NCBI GenBank assembly: GCA_944389455.1
Contig: CALXMK010000013.1
Span: 19,251 to 83,250, forward strand
Length of the DNA stretch: 64,000 nt
From: an uncultured Verrucomicrobiota bacterium
GTDB lineage: Bacteria > Verrucomicrobiota > Verrucomicrobiia > Limisphaerales > UBA1412
Direction: 5' to 3'
Both the position numbers and the translations under genes were made by a program. The notes below the pieces were generated by a model. It was not told the DNA's origin. It saw only the letters and a program-made list of their open reading frames with translations, and made no database searches. Below are positions 36,959 through 45,280 of this stretch, one piece after another (positions within the stretch are counted from its first letter, which is position 1; each line of letters begins with the position of its first letter).

Positions 36959-38500
36959 ATGTCTATATTCTCTTTATCTACCAAAGAACCTATCCCTATT
37001 CTCATGGCAGCCATTAATGCCAAATATATCCACTCCGCACTTTCCCTTTACTGTTTAAAAGCTAATCTGGGCTACTTACAAAACCAAGCTCGAATACTGG
37101 AATTTGATATTCATCGCCGACCTTCCGAAATTGCTGAACAGATTTTACAACATCAACCTCGCATTCTGGCTCTATCTCTCTACCTTTGGAATGTAGAATT
37201 AGCTCACCAAACTCTTCAATTAATACGAAAAATAGATTCTTCTATTAAAATTATCTTAGGAGGCCCTGAAATATCGTACCCAGCAGATCTTCATCCCATC
37301 TCAGAATTAGCTGATTATATTCTTTGTGGAGAAGGAGAAATAGCCTTCAGAGAACTCTGCCAAAAAATCCTTACCGGACAGATTGTCCACGAAAAAATCA
37401 TCATTTCACCCCAACCAAATCTGGAAGAACTCCAGCTCCCATATGATCTTTATAACGAAGATTCTATTCTTCACAGGATTCTTTATATTGAAACTTCTCG
37501 TGGATGCCCTTTTGGATGTCAATTCTGTCTCTCCTCACTTGATAATCATATCCGTTATTTCAAACGCTCTCTCCTATTCTCCTCTCTTGAAAAACTTCTG
37601 GCCAGGGGAGCCAAACAATTTAAATTTATTGATCGAACCTTTAATACTCACACCGAATATGCAGCTGAAATCCTCCAATTTTTCCTTAATCGCCTCGACT
37701 CAATAGGATCCAATTTATTTCTTCATTTTGAAGCAGTTCCGCACCTCCTTCCAGAACCTATCCGACGGCTTCTGCCCCTCTTCCCTCCAGGAACCATTCA
37801 GCTGGAAATCGGGATACAAACTCTCAATTCAGAAACTTCCCGCAGAATATCCCGTGCACCTCTGGCTGATTACTCACAATATCTGAAAAAAATTGAGGAT
37901 AATATTCGCTGGCTGCGCCTTAATACAGGAGTTCATCTTCATACGGATCTTATTGCAGGCCTTCCCGGTGAGACTATTATGGACTTGGCTCACAGTTTTA
38001 ATACCCTTCTCTCCTGGGATCCTCAAGAAATTCAGGTCGGGATTCTAAAAAGGCTCAGAGGAGCTCCCATTGACCAGCACACTCACTCCTGGCAGATGGT
38101 CTATTCTCCTTACCCTCCTTACGAAATCTTAAAAAACAAAACTCTATCCTACGAAGAAACTTGTAATATTAAGCGCTTTGCCCGTTTTTGGGACCTTATT
38201 TCCAACAGTGGCCGCTTTATCCATACGACTCCATTAATTCTGAATACATTTTCTTCTCCTTTTCACTCCTTTATGCAATGCACAAAATGGCTCTTCCACA
38301 GACTCGGATGTCAGAGTGAAATAGCACTTCCTCGTCTGGCTACACTCTTGGAAGAATACCTCAGTCAGAATTGTACACTTCCTCGGGAAGAGATTAATAG
38401 AATTATTGAAAATGATCTTTCACATTCCCGAAAAAAACAAAAAGAAAAATCTGCCGGACACACTGCACGGCAGATTCGCAGAAGCTCTTCCCCTGATTAA
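36959..38500 (+). CDS. B12-binding-domain radical SAM protein (DUF4080-like)
   Basis: A 513-residue protein. Residues 10-140 form a cobalamin-binding-type Rossmann domain (MAAINAKYIHSALSLYCLKANL; IILGGPEISYP). The radical SAM domain begins with SRGCPFGCQFC, where Cys183, Cys187 and Cys190 bind the 4Fe-4S cluster. The C-terminal part with YEETCNIKRFARFWDLISNSGRF resembles the DUF4080 extension often attached to such proteins. The classic B12-binding DxHxxG motif is not evident, so cobalamin use is uncertain. The substrate is unknown. It has a 133-nt upstream gap and is tail to tail with hisI. Confidence 0.85.
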   Translation: MSIFSLSTKEPIPILMAAINAKYIHSALSLYCLKANLGYLQNQARILEFDIHRRPSEIAEQILQHQPRILALSLYLWNVELAHQTLQLIRKIDSSIKIILGGPEISYPADLHPISELADYILCGEGEIAFRELCQKILTGQIVHEKIIISPQPNLEELQLPYDLYNEDSILHRILYIETSRGCPFGCQFCLSSLDNHIRYFKRSLLFSSLEKLLARGAKQFKFIDRTFNTHTEYAAEILQFFLNRLDSIGSNLFLHFEAVPHLLPEPIRRLLPLFPPGTIQLEIGIQTLNSETSRRISRAPLADYSQYLKKIEDNIRWLRLNTGVHLHTDLIAGLPGETIMDLAHSFNTLLSWDPQEIQVGILKRLRGAPIDQHTHSWQMVYSPYPPYEILKNKTLSYEETCNIKRFARFWDLISNSGRFIHTTPLILNTFSSPFHSFMQCTKWLFHRLGCQSEIALPRLATLLEEYLSQNCTLPREEINRIIENDLSHSRKKQKEKSAGHTARQIRRSSSPD

Positions 38501-38533
38501 AACAGAGTCTTTCCAATAAAAATTACAGCAAAA

Positions 38534-38896
38534 CTATTCTTTAATTTTCTCTGAATTAATGAAAAAACTTCCATCCGGATTAACCGTTCGGAAAAAACAG
38601 GTACGATAATATTCATGACAAGCTGCTCCTGTCTGATGAACTTTGACCAAGAGAGCATCGCCATCACAATCAAAAGAGATTGAAACAACTTTCTGGACGT
38701 GACCGCTAGTCTCCCCTTTTACCCAGTATTTTTGGCGGCTTCGGCTCCAAAAAACAGTATGACCTTCCTTTAAAGTGCGTTCCACCGACTCACGGTTCAT
38801 CCACGCCATCATTAATACCTGGCCATTCTCTGCATCTTGAATGATCGCAGGAATTAAGCCATCAGAATTGAATTTCAATAAGTCTATAAAACTCAT
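38534..38896 (-). CDS. hisI: Phosphoribosyl-AMP cyclohydrolase
   Basis: A 120-residue stand-alone HisI domain for the third step of histidine synthesis. The motifs are [20 protein letters not shown] and [28 protein letters not shown], which carry the Asp/Cys zinc and magnesium ligands. No HisE pyrophosphohydrolase domain is fused. It lies 11 nt after the DUF486-like gene, with hisF further upstream; the rest of the his pathway is not in the window. Confidence 0.96.
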   Translation of the reverse strand: MSFIDLLKFNSDGLIPAIIQDAENGQVLMMAWMNRESVERTLKEGHTVFWSRSRQKYWVKGETSGHVQKVVSISFDCDGDALLVKVHQTGAACHEYYRTCFFRTVNPDGSFFINSEKIKE

Positions 38897-38907
38897 CTCC
38901 CACTAGA

Positions 38908-39276
38908 CTAATCTGTTTTAGGTAAAAAAGTAAAGAACGCAGCCGCTAAAATGCAAAGAAAAGCTGCTAAATGATTCCAATGAATCTTCTCATGCAGATA
39001 AAATATAGCAAACAGAGAAAATATCGATAAGGTGAGAATCTCTTGTAAAATTTTCAATTGGGTTACAGAGTAAACCGCACTTCCATAACGATTAGCAGGT
39101 ACCGCCAAACAATATTCAAAAAAAGCAATTCCCCAACTAATCAAAATTACTCCTATGAGAGGTGTTCCTTTAAACTTCAGATGTCCATACCAGGCAATTG
39201 TCATCAGGATATTTGATACAATCAACAACAGAACAGTCGAAACCTGCGGCGAAATCAAATAAGTAATAATATTCAC
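38908..39276 (-). CDS. Small four-TM membrane protein, DUF486/DMT-like
   Basis: A 122-residue protein with four hydrophobic segments (about residues 12-30, 38-58, 74-93 and 99-118). ILMTIAWYGHLKF, WGIAFFEYCLAVPANRYG and LHEKIHWNHLAAFLCILAAAFF match the pattern of the DUF486 family of small drug/metabolite-transporter-like proteins. The substrate is unknown. The start is a GTG at 39276. It lies between hisF (101 nt upstream) and hisI (11 nt downstream), though no histidine-related role is known for the family. Confidence 0.8.
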   Translation of the reverse strand: MNIITYLISPQVSTVLLLIVSNILMTIAWYGHLKFKGTPLIGVILISWGIAFFEYCLAVPANRYGSAVYSVTQLKILQEILTLSIFSLFAIFYLHEKIHWNHLAAFLCILAAAFFTFLPKTD

Positions 39277-39377
39277 TTTTTATTCTCAACTAAACTAATT
39301 TAATATATTAGCAAATAAAAATCACTTGTTCCCTAACCCCTTCGTTAATATCTAAAAACGAATTTTATTATTTTAAA

Positions 39378-40163
39378 CTAATTCTTAAAACACCGTCTGA
39401 CAGCTATTCCCTCTTTTTCCAAGTATATTTTTACCTGCTCCACAGTATAGGTCCCATAATGAAAAATACTCGCTGCCAATACTGCCGCAGCATGTCCTTC
39501 TTTAACCACTTGAGCTGTATGAGCCAAATTTCCTGCTCCCCCACTAGCCACTATCGGTACCCCTACCGAATCTGAAACACGACGAGTCAACTCAATATCA
39601 TATCCCGCTCCGGTTCCATCACCATCTATACTATTAAGAACCAACTCTCCGGCCCCCAGCTCAACCGCTCTCCTAGCCCACTCTAAAGCATCAAGTCCAG
39701 TTCTTTTACGTCCACCTTGGACAAATACCTCCCAGCGCTCCGATTCCATCCGTTTGGCATCAATTGAAACTACAATACATTGAGCTCCAAATTTCTCTGC
39801 TCCTTTACGAATGAGCTCAGGTTCTGATACAGCTGAAGAATTAATACTCACTTTATCAGCTCCAGCCTTGAGTAAAGTACGCATATCCTCTACCGAACGT
39901 ATTCCTCCCCCAACTGTCAACGGCATGAAACATTGGCTGGCAACCTTTTCAATCACATCCAACATCATACTTCTTCCCTGAGCACTGGCCGTAATATCAT
40001 AAAAAACCATCTCATCGGCACCCTGGGCATCATAACGCAAAGCCAACTCTACCGGATCACCCACATTTTTCAACTCTCCAGCCTCAGCTTTACCAAATTG
40101 AATTCCTCTGGTAACATTCCCTGCATGTACATCTAAACAGGGTATAATTCTAATTGCCAACAT
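39378..40163 (-). CDS. hisF: Imidazole glycerol phosphate synthase cyclase subunit
   Basis: A 261-residue (beta/alpha)8 barrel. The catalytic Asp11 lies in [19 protein letters not shown], and the second catalytic Asp lies in [25 protein letters not shown] and VASGGAGN are the phosphate-binding loops. HisF with HisH converts PRFAR and ammonia to IGP and AICAR. hisH and hisA are not nearby. It is preceded at 19 nt by the TPR/LysM lipoprotein gene. Confidence 0.97.
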   Translation of the reverse strand: MLAIRIIPCLDVHAGNVTRGIQFGKAEAGELKNVGDPVELALRYDAQGADEMVFYDITASAQGRSMMLDVIEKVASQCFMPLTVGGGIRSVEDMRTLLKAGADKVSINSSAVSEPELIRKGAEKFGAQCIVVSIDAKRMESERWEVFVQGGRKRTGLDALEWARRAVELGAGELVLNSIDGDGTGAGYDIELTRRVSDSVGVPIVASGGAGNLAHTAQVVKEGHAAAVLAASIFHYGTYTVEQVKIYLEKEGIAVRRCFKN

Positions 40164-40182
40164 GTTCTAAATGATCTTATCT

Positions 40183-41001
40183 CTATCTATCCGGAATAAC
40201 AATCTCATCACCAATCTGAAGACGATTCGGATTGACCCCTGGATTTAAATCCCCGATATCCTTAGTTTTAATCCCCAATGACTTGGCTATTTTTTGGAAT
40301 GTATCTCCTGCACGGATCTGATAAACCTTAGTCCTTTCCATTCCTTGATACATTAACTGAGGAGATTCCCCTAATCCTCTTATGGAAGAGAGGGATTGAT
40401 TTACTCCAATATTAGATGGAGGCAAAGGAAGCGTCAGATTTGTTTTTACACCTAACTGCATCTGTTTAATTAACGCCTGCTGCTGCATATATTTCTGATA
40501 TAAATTCTGATAGGTTGAACGCAGCCTCTCATATTCCTGTAATACCTTTGCTACAGAATCTTCTGCTTGCTGTTTCTCCTTCTGGAGCCTATCTATCCGC
40601 ATTAAATACGCCGGAGAACTGGGTGTCACTCCGGATTGATTCACTAATTCTCTCATACAAGCAGTTACCCGATCTTCTATCACTCGATCCGATTCAATGC
40701 CATCTTTAAGTGATAAATATTTTCTATAATGATAAATCGCACTTATATAATCCTTACGCTGATCTTCACATAGAATTCCCATTTCATAATGTGCTGCTGC
40801 GTTATGGGGACTCTTTTCCAGCGCTCGAGTAAATGAATCATACGCTCCATTATAATCTCTATGCTCCAGTTGATCCATCGCTCGTAAGAAATAGGGATCC
40901 TTGCGATCATCCTGCGAGGTTCGCGTATTATAATTGCACCCTGCAAATATCAAAAATATTATTAAAAATAAAAAACGAAAAATTTCCCTGCTCGCCCTCA
41001 T
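40183..41001 (-). CDS. TPR and LysM lipoprotein
   Basis: A 272-residue lipoprotein. The signal peptide ends in a lipobox with Cys22 (IFAGC). Residues about 35-110 form TPR-like helical repeats (FLRAMDQLEHRDYNGAYDSFTRALEKSPHNAAAHYEMGILCEDQ), then a coiled-coil segment at about 130-180 (RLQKEKQQAEDSVAKVLQEYERLRSTYQNLYQKY). A C-terminal LysM domain (YQIRAGDTFQKIAKSLGIKTKDIGDLNPGVNPNRLQIGDEIVIP) would bind peptidoglycan. It probably links the outer membrane to the cell wall or scaffolds cell-envelope proteins. The hisF association is likely positional only. Confidence 0.88.
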   Translation of the reverse strand: MRASREIFRFLFLIIFLIFAGCNYNTRTSQDDRKDPYFLRAMDQLEHRDYNGAYDSFTRALEKSPHNAAAHYEMGILCEDQRKDYISAIYHYRKYLSLKDGIESDRVIEDRVTACMRELVNQSGVTPSSPAYLMRIDRLQKEKQQAEDSVAKVLQEYERLRSTYQNLYQKYMQQQALIKQMQLGVKTNLTLPLPPSNIGVNQSLSSIRGLGESPQLMYQGMERTKVYQIRAGDTFQKIAKSLGIKTKDIGDLNPGVNPNRLQIGDEIVIPDR

Positions 41002-41084
41002 GACTAAAATCCTAAACTACATCCCTGAAGAAAAACAATATTTTTTACCCTTTTTACCACAAAAATCCTCCCTCTTAATAAAGT

Positions 41085-41130
41085 AAAAAACAGGAATCAA
41101 TCGCTTCTGCATTTAAAAACGCTTGATTCC
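41085..41130. terminator. Bidirectional-type terminator between LysM gene and GH127 gene
   Basis: GGAATCAA (41093-41100) pairs with TTGATTCC (41123-41130), extended by CG pairs inside. On the minus strand it is followed by TGTTTTTTAC and on the plus strand by CGCTTTTTTA. It lies 40-80 nt after the stop of the downstream-facing GH127 gene (41171). Confidence 0.7.
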
Positions 41131-41170
41131 CGCTTTTTTATTTAAAGTCCTATTCAGGATCTTTCTATGA

Positions 41171-43099
41171 TTAAAGTTTAGGCTCGTCCTCCGTCCTCGG
41201 AGCCTTTTTTCCAGCCTCTGTTTCAATCGGGGATTCTGAATTCAAAATCAGATTGCAGACAAAAGCGTGCGGCTCCAGCCGCTTATCTGAAGGAATCGAC
41301 ACATAAGGAACCATCTTTTGGGACATCTCATCTATAGCAATATCCTGAATATCACCTGAATCGATATTCATAAATACATAGGGTCCCTGCCGAATGACCA
41401 CCTCATTCAGACGATTTGAAACCGTTTTGATTTCTTCATTTGCAGCTACTTTTATATCTTCTATAGCCACCTTATTAAAACGACGGTCTTCAAAGAAGGG
41501 TTCTGAAGTATATACAACCCGATAAACGATTCTCGATTTAGAATTTGAAGTTCCATTGGGAACCCAAACTGTTTTAATACGACGCCCCTCAACGGAAGAA
41601 TCTTTTTCCACTAAACTGTCGATTTCATTCTCTTTCTCACCCTCTATACATAAAGCCGTCACCTTCAAATCTTGTGCCCAATCCGGTATTCTTAAATGTA
41701 TCGGCGGGATCCAACCTTTTCGTTCCCCAATAACCCCAATATCCATAACTATTTCTGCTGAATTATCCGTATCAACTTTATGCGAGGAAAACTCCCATAT
41801 ATCACGGTCAATATTCACCAGCGCATTAAACGGCATTACGAAGTTATAATAGATTCCATCTGATGTTCCTACAGCCAGATAAGAATTCATATCATTCAGA
41901 GCCCAAGGTATATGGAAAGAGCAACACCAAAGAGACTCCTGTGAAGGTTTAAGATACGCATAAGCACCCTTCTGGTCAACTCCCATAAAGCGATGCCCAA
42001 ATCCTCCGCTGGGCCATTGATTAGGAATAATCCCATTCCAATATAGCCGTTCTGCCATATCCAGATATTTAGTTTGGCCGGTACATTTCCATAATAGCAA
42101 ATTCAATCGTAGCCAATCTCCCTCGGTACATCCTTCATCCCGATTATAACCACTTACCCAGAGTTTCTCTAAAATACTCCCCGCTGGATTCACATAACCA
42201 TCCTTCACCAGAAGTTCCCAGCGGGCCAATGCTCGATTCAAATACTTTTCGTTTCCTGTTGCCTCATACAAACGAACCAACATTCCCGTCTGTCCCACAC
42301 TCCCATGAGAATGTCCTACAGGTACAACATCAAATTGCTCATGGAAATCGGCAAATTTCACAGCCGTATCCAAATACTTCTTATCTCCGGTCAATTGATA
42401 AAGATTTATCAATCCCTCCATTCCCTCAAACACACACGTCACATAAGCCGATGCATATTGCCCCTCCTGTTTATATTCGTCCAGCTTATTTGGATCGCAA
42501 AACCGGGGATAAACCGTATTTACATAAAAATCTCCCAGTTTCTTAGCCGATTCCAAAGCTTCCGGAAGACTGAATTTCTCTGCTGCCGCAGTCAATCCCA
42601 GTAATAATCTACCGTTTCCCCACAATGCGGGCATCATTACTACCTTATCGGTAGTAGGGTTAAAATCGATTGGCTTACTCCAATCTATGTCCTTACCATA
42701 ATGTCCATCGGGCTTCTGATATTGAGTAATCTCATTCAGAACGGAAGATAACACCTCAGGCCACATCTTATCACGCGTTGAGACCTCTGAAGCAACTTCT
42801 ATAAAACGCCCTGAAATATCCCCACTAAAATGAGTAAACCAGCGCTCCTGATTAAAATTCACATCTGCCAAAATAAAATCTTTATCAAACGGAGGCTGTG
42901 TCAAACGATTTAAACCTTGTTCATATATTATCTCAGGAATATCCCACAACTGTACAATCCGCACATCGGGAATCTGAGGATTAGTCCACGGTCCATCATT
43001 TTTTAAAGAAATTTCAGTGGAGTTCTCCTCCCCACATCCGCAAATCATCACACTTGCAGCTGCCGCAAACATCCAACCAAAGGCAACATTTAATTTCAT
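41171..43099 (-). CDS. GH127-like lipoprotein glycosidase (copy A)
   Basis: A 642-residue protein. The signal peptide carries a lipobox-like ICGC (Cys22), so it is probably lipid-anchored. Residues about 60-430 form an (alpha/alpha)6 barrel of the DUF1680/GH127 kind. The zinc-site residues described for GH127 beta-L-arabinofuranosidases have counterparts: Glu-x-Cys in RDEGCTEGDW and adjacent Cys-Cys in SLWCCSFHIPW. A beta-sandwich follows (IPPIHLRIPDWAQDLKV). Arabinofuranoside release is the best guess; related families act on other sugars. It is the downstream partner of the paralogue at 43214, 114 nt apart, and shares a nearly identical middle. Confidence 0.8.
   Translation of the reverse strand: MKLNVAFGWMFAAAASVMICGCGEENSTEISLKNDGPWTNPQIPDVRIVQLWDIPEIIYEQGLNRLTQPPFDKDFILADVNFNQERWFTHFSGDISGRFIEVASEVSTRDKMWPEVLSSVLNEITQYQKPDGHYGKDIDWSKPIDFNPTTDKVVMMPALWGNGRLLLGLTAAAEKFSLPEALESAKKLGDFYVNTVYPRFCDPNKLDEYKQEGQYASAYVTCVFEGMEGLINLYQLTGDKKYLDTAVKFADFHEQFDVVPVGHSHGSVGQTGMLVRLYEATGNEKYLNRALARWELLVKDGYVNPAGSILEKLWVSGYNRDEGCTEGDWLRLNLLLWKCTGQTKYLDMAERLYWNGIIPNQWPSGGFGHRFMGVDQKGAYAYLKPSQESLWCCSFHIPWALNDMNSYLAVGTSDGIYYNFVMPFNALVNIDRDIWEFSSHKVDTDNSAEIVMDIGVIGERKGWIPPIHLRIPDWAQDLKVTALCIEGEKENEIDSLVEKDSSVEGRRIKTVWVPNGTSNSKSRIVYRVVYTSEPFFEDRRFNKVAIEDIKVAANEEIKTVSNRLNEVVIRQGPYVFMNIDSGDIQDIAIDEMSQKMVPYVSIPSDKRLEPHAFVCNLILNSESPIETEAGKKAPRTEDEPKL
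42153..42484. repeat. 332-bp perfect direct repeat, copy A
   Basis: Every base of 42153-42484 equals 44109-44440 (offset 1,956 bp), inside the two GH127-like genes. Identity stays near complete for about 70 more bases, then falls off. Because third-codon positions are also identical, recent gene conversion or a very recent partial duplication is likely. Confidence 0.95.
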
Positions 43100-43213
43100 A
43101 ACTTATTACACATTCGTTATAACACGGATTATATCCAAAATATTACTTAAAACAAGCTATTTTTCTTTTCAGATAAAGTTTTCAAGTCCCTTTTGAATCT
43201 GCAATACAGGTTC

Positions 43214-45076
43214 TTATTTTAAAATCAAATTACAAACAAAGGCATGGGGCTTATATCGAATTTCCTCATCCATCCGATAATAAGGAATCATCTTACTCTC
43301 TACTTCTTCCAACCTTATATCATCTATCTCTCCTGAATTGATATTCATAAGGACAAAAGGTCCATGTCTCAACACCACCTGATCCAATCTCCCCTTTCCT
43401 GAAAGCAATACATCCTCCAAGGGGATTCGATTAAAATTCCTATCCTCAACCAATAACCCCGTTTTGCATATCATACGATAGACTATTTTATCTTCACTGC
43501 GCAAAGTCACTCTATTGGCGGAAAGCGTTTTATACTTCCATCCCTTGCTTGAGTTATTATCCGAAGTAAAAAATATTTCTTCTGGAATTATTCCTCCTCT
43601 TACACAAAGAGCCTTTACTTTTACATCCATTGCCCAATTCGGAATTCTCAAATGCAGCGGTGGGACTTTTCCTCCCTCTTCACAGCTCAACTCGATATCG
43701 AACACAAACTCATCTTTCTCCTCAAATTCTGAACGCCTCGAATTTAATTTCCAGACCTTTTTGCCTACAGAAAAACTCGTCTCAAATGGCATAGTAAAAT
43801 TATAATAAATTCCCTTTTCAGCTCCTACTGTCAAATAAGATCGCATCCAATTTAATGCCCAAGGCACATGGAAAGAACAACACCAAAACGATTCTGCCAA
43901 AGGATCTTGGTAAGAATAAGCTCCCTTCTCATCAACTCCCATATTGCGATGTCCGAATCCTCCGCTGGGCCATTGATTAGGAATAATCCCATTCCAAAAC
44001 AAACGCTCTGCCATATCCAAATATTTAGTCTGTTTTGTACACTTCCATAACAGCAAATTCAACCGCAGCCAATCTCCCTCAGTGCATCCCTCATCACAAG
44101 TATGCCCGCTTACCCAGAGTTTCTCTAAAATACTCCCCGCTGGATTCACATAACCATCCTTCACCAGAAGTTCCCAGCGGGCCAATGCTCGATTCAAATA
44201 CTTTTCGTTTCCTGTTGCCTCATACAAACGAACCAACATTCCCGTCTGTCCCACACTCCCATGAGAATGTCCTACAGGTACAACATCAAATTGCTCATGG
44301 AAATCGGCAAATTTCACAGCCGTATCCAAATACTTCTTATCTCCGGTCAATTGATAAAGATTTATCAATCCCTCCATTCCCTCAAACACACACGTCACAT
44401 AAGCCGATGCATATTGCCCCTCCTGTTTATATTCGTCCAGTTTATTTGAATCGCAAAACCGGGGATAAACCGTATTTACATAAAAATCTCCCAGTTTCTT
44501 AGCCGATTCCAAAACTTTCGGATCTCTGAATTTCTCTGCTGCTGCAGTCAATCCCAATAATAATCTACCGTTTCCCCACAATGCGGGCATCATTACCACC
44601 TGATCTGTAGTGGGATTAAAATCAATTGGCTTGCTCCAATCTATATCCTTCCCATAATGTCCATCGGGTTTCTGATATTGAGTAATCTCATTCAGAACCG
44701 CAGGAAGCGTATCTGGCCAAACTCTTCCTCGAGAGGAAATTTCGGAAGTAACCTCTATAAAACGGCCCGAAATATCTCCACTGAAATGAGTAAATCGGCG
44801 TTCCTGATTAAAATTCACATCTGCCAAAATAAAATCTTTGTCAAACGGAGGCTGTGTCAAACGATTTAAACCTTTTGTTAAAACATCCCCAGCAACTCCT
44901 CCCCACAGAACATTCGTTGCTAGAACAAAACCATTCCTAACTGATTTGTCTTTTGTTAAAATACAATCTTTTGCTGATAAATTCGCACTACTGCCACTGC
45001 GGCATCCCATCTGAATCACTACCGCCCCGGTTATTGCCAACACAACAAAACTTTTCCATAATAAATTTGTTCTCAT
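43214..45076 (-). CDS. GH127-like lipoprotein glycosidase (copy B)
   Basis: A 620-residue paralogue of the neighbouring gene, starting at the ATG at 45076 (the frame extends 8 codons to a TTG). A lipobox with Cys25 (QMGC) predicts lipidation. The barrel domain has the same Glu-x-Cys (CDEGCTEGDW) and Cys-Cys (SFWCCSFHVPW) as copy A and is almost identical in the region MEGLINLYQLTGDKKYLDTA. The N-terminus and the C-terminal beta domain have diverged, and it lacks the last 15 residues of copy A. The pair could act on different linkages of one arabinosylated substrate. Confidence 0.8.
   Translation of the reverse strand: MRTNLLWKSFVVLAITGAVVIQMGCRSGSSANLSAKDCILTKDKSVRNGFVLATNVLWGGVAGDVLTKGLNRLTQPPFDKDFILADVNFNQERRFTHFSGDISGRFIEVTSEISSRGRVWPDTLPAVLNEITQYQKPDGHYGKDIDWSKPIDFNPTTDQVVMMPALWGNGRLLLGLTAAAEKFRDPKVLESAKKLGDFYVNTVYPRFCDSNKLDEYKQEGQYASAYVTCVFEGMEGLINLYQLTGDKKYLDTAVKFADFHEQFDVVPVGHSHGSVGQTGMLVRLYEATGNEKYLNRALARWELLVKDGYVNPAGSILEKLWVSGHTCDEGCTEGDWLRLNLLLWKCTKQTKYLDMAERLFWNGIIPNQWPSGGFGHRNMGVDEKGAYSYQDPLAESFWCCSFHVPWALNWMRSYLTVGAEKGIYYNFTMPFETSFSVGKKVWKLNSRRSEFEEKDEFVFDIELSCEEGGKVPPLHLRIPNWAMDVKVKALCVRGGIIPEEIFFTSDNNSSKGWKYKTLSANRVTLRSEDKIVYRMICKTGLLVEDRNFNRIPLEDVLLSGKGRLDQVVLRHGPFVLMNINSGEIDDIRLEEVESKMIPYYRMDEEIRYKPHAFVCNLILK
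44109..44440. repeat. 332-bp perfect direct repeat, copy B
   Basis: This is the second copy of the repeat described at 42153-42484. The flanks on both sides show ordinary paralogue-level divergence. Confidence 0.95.
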
Positions 45077-45280
45077 TTTTTCAATACTATATTCACACAA
45101 TAATTATCTTAAAGGAATTATCAGCCTGATACAATTTTTTTAACATCACAAACTTCCGCTTTTTATCCACCTCATCTACAACTTTTTGTAAAACAAATAG
45201 ATATAAAATATCAAAAATATCACTTATTCTAATCATCTCTTTTCACTTGAATTTTCAATATTCATTGGAGAAAATACACA

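Noticed and set aside
42153..44440. Mobile element bounded by 332-bp direct repeats
   Set aside because: The repeats lie inside paralogous coding regions in the same frame, and the interval holds only the rest of those genes.
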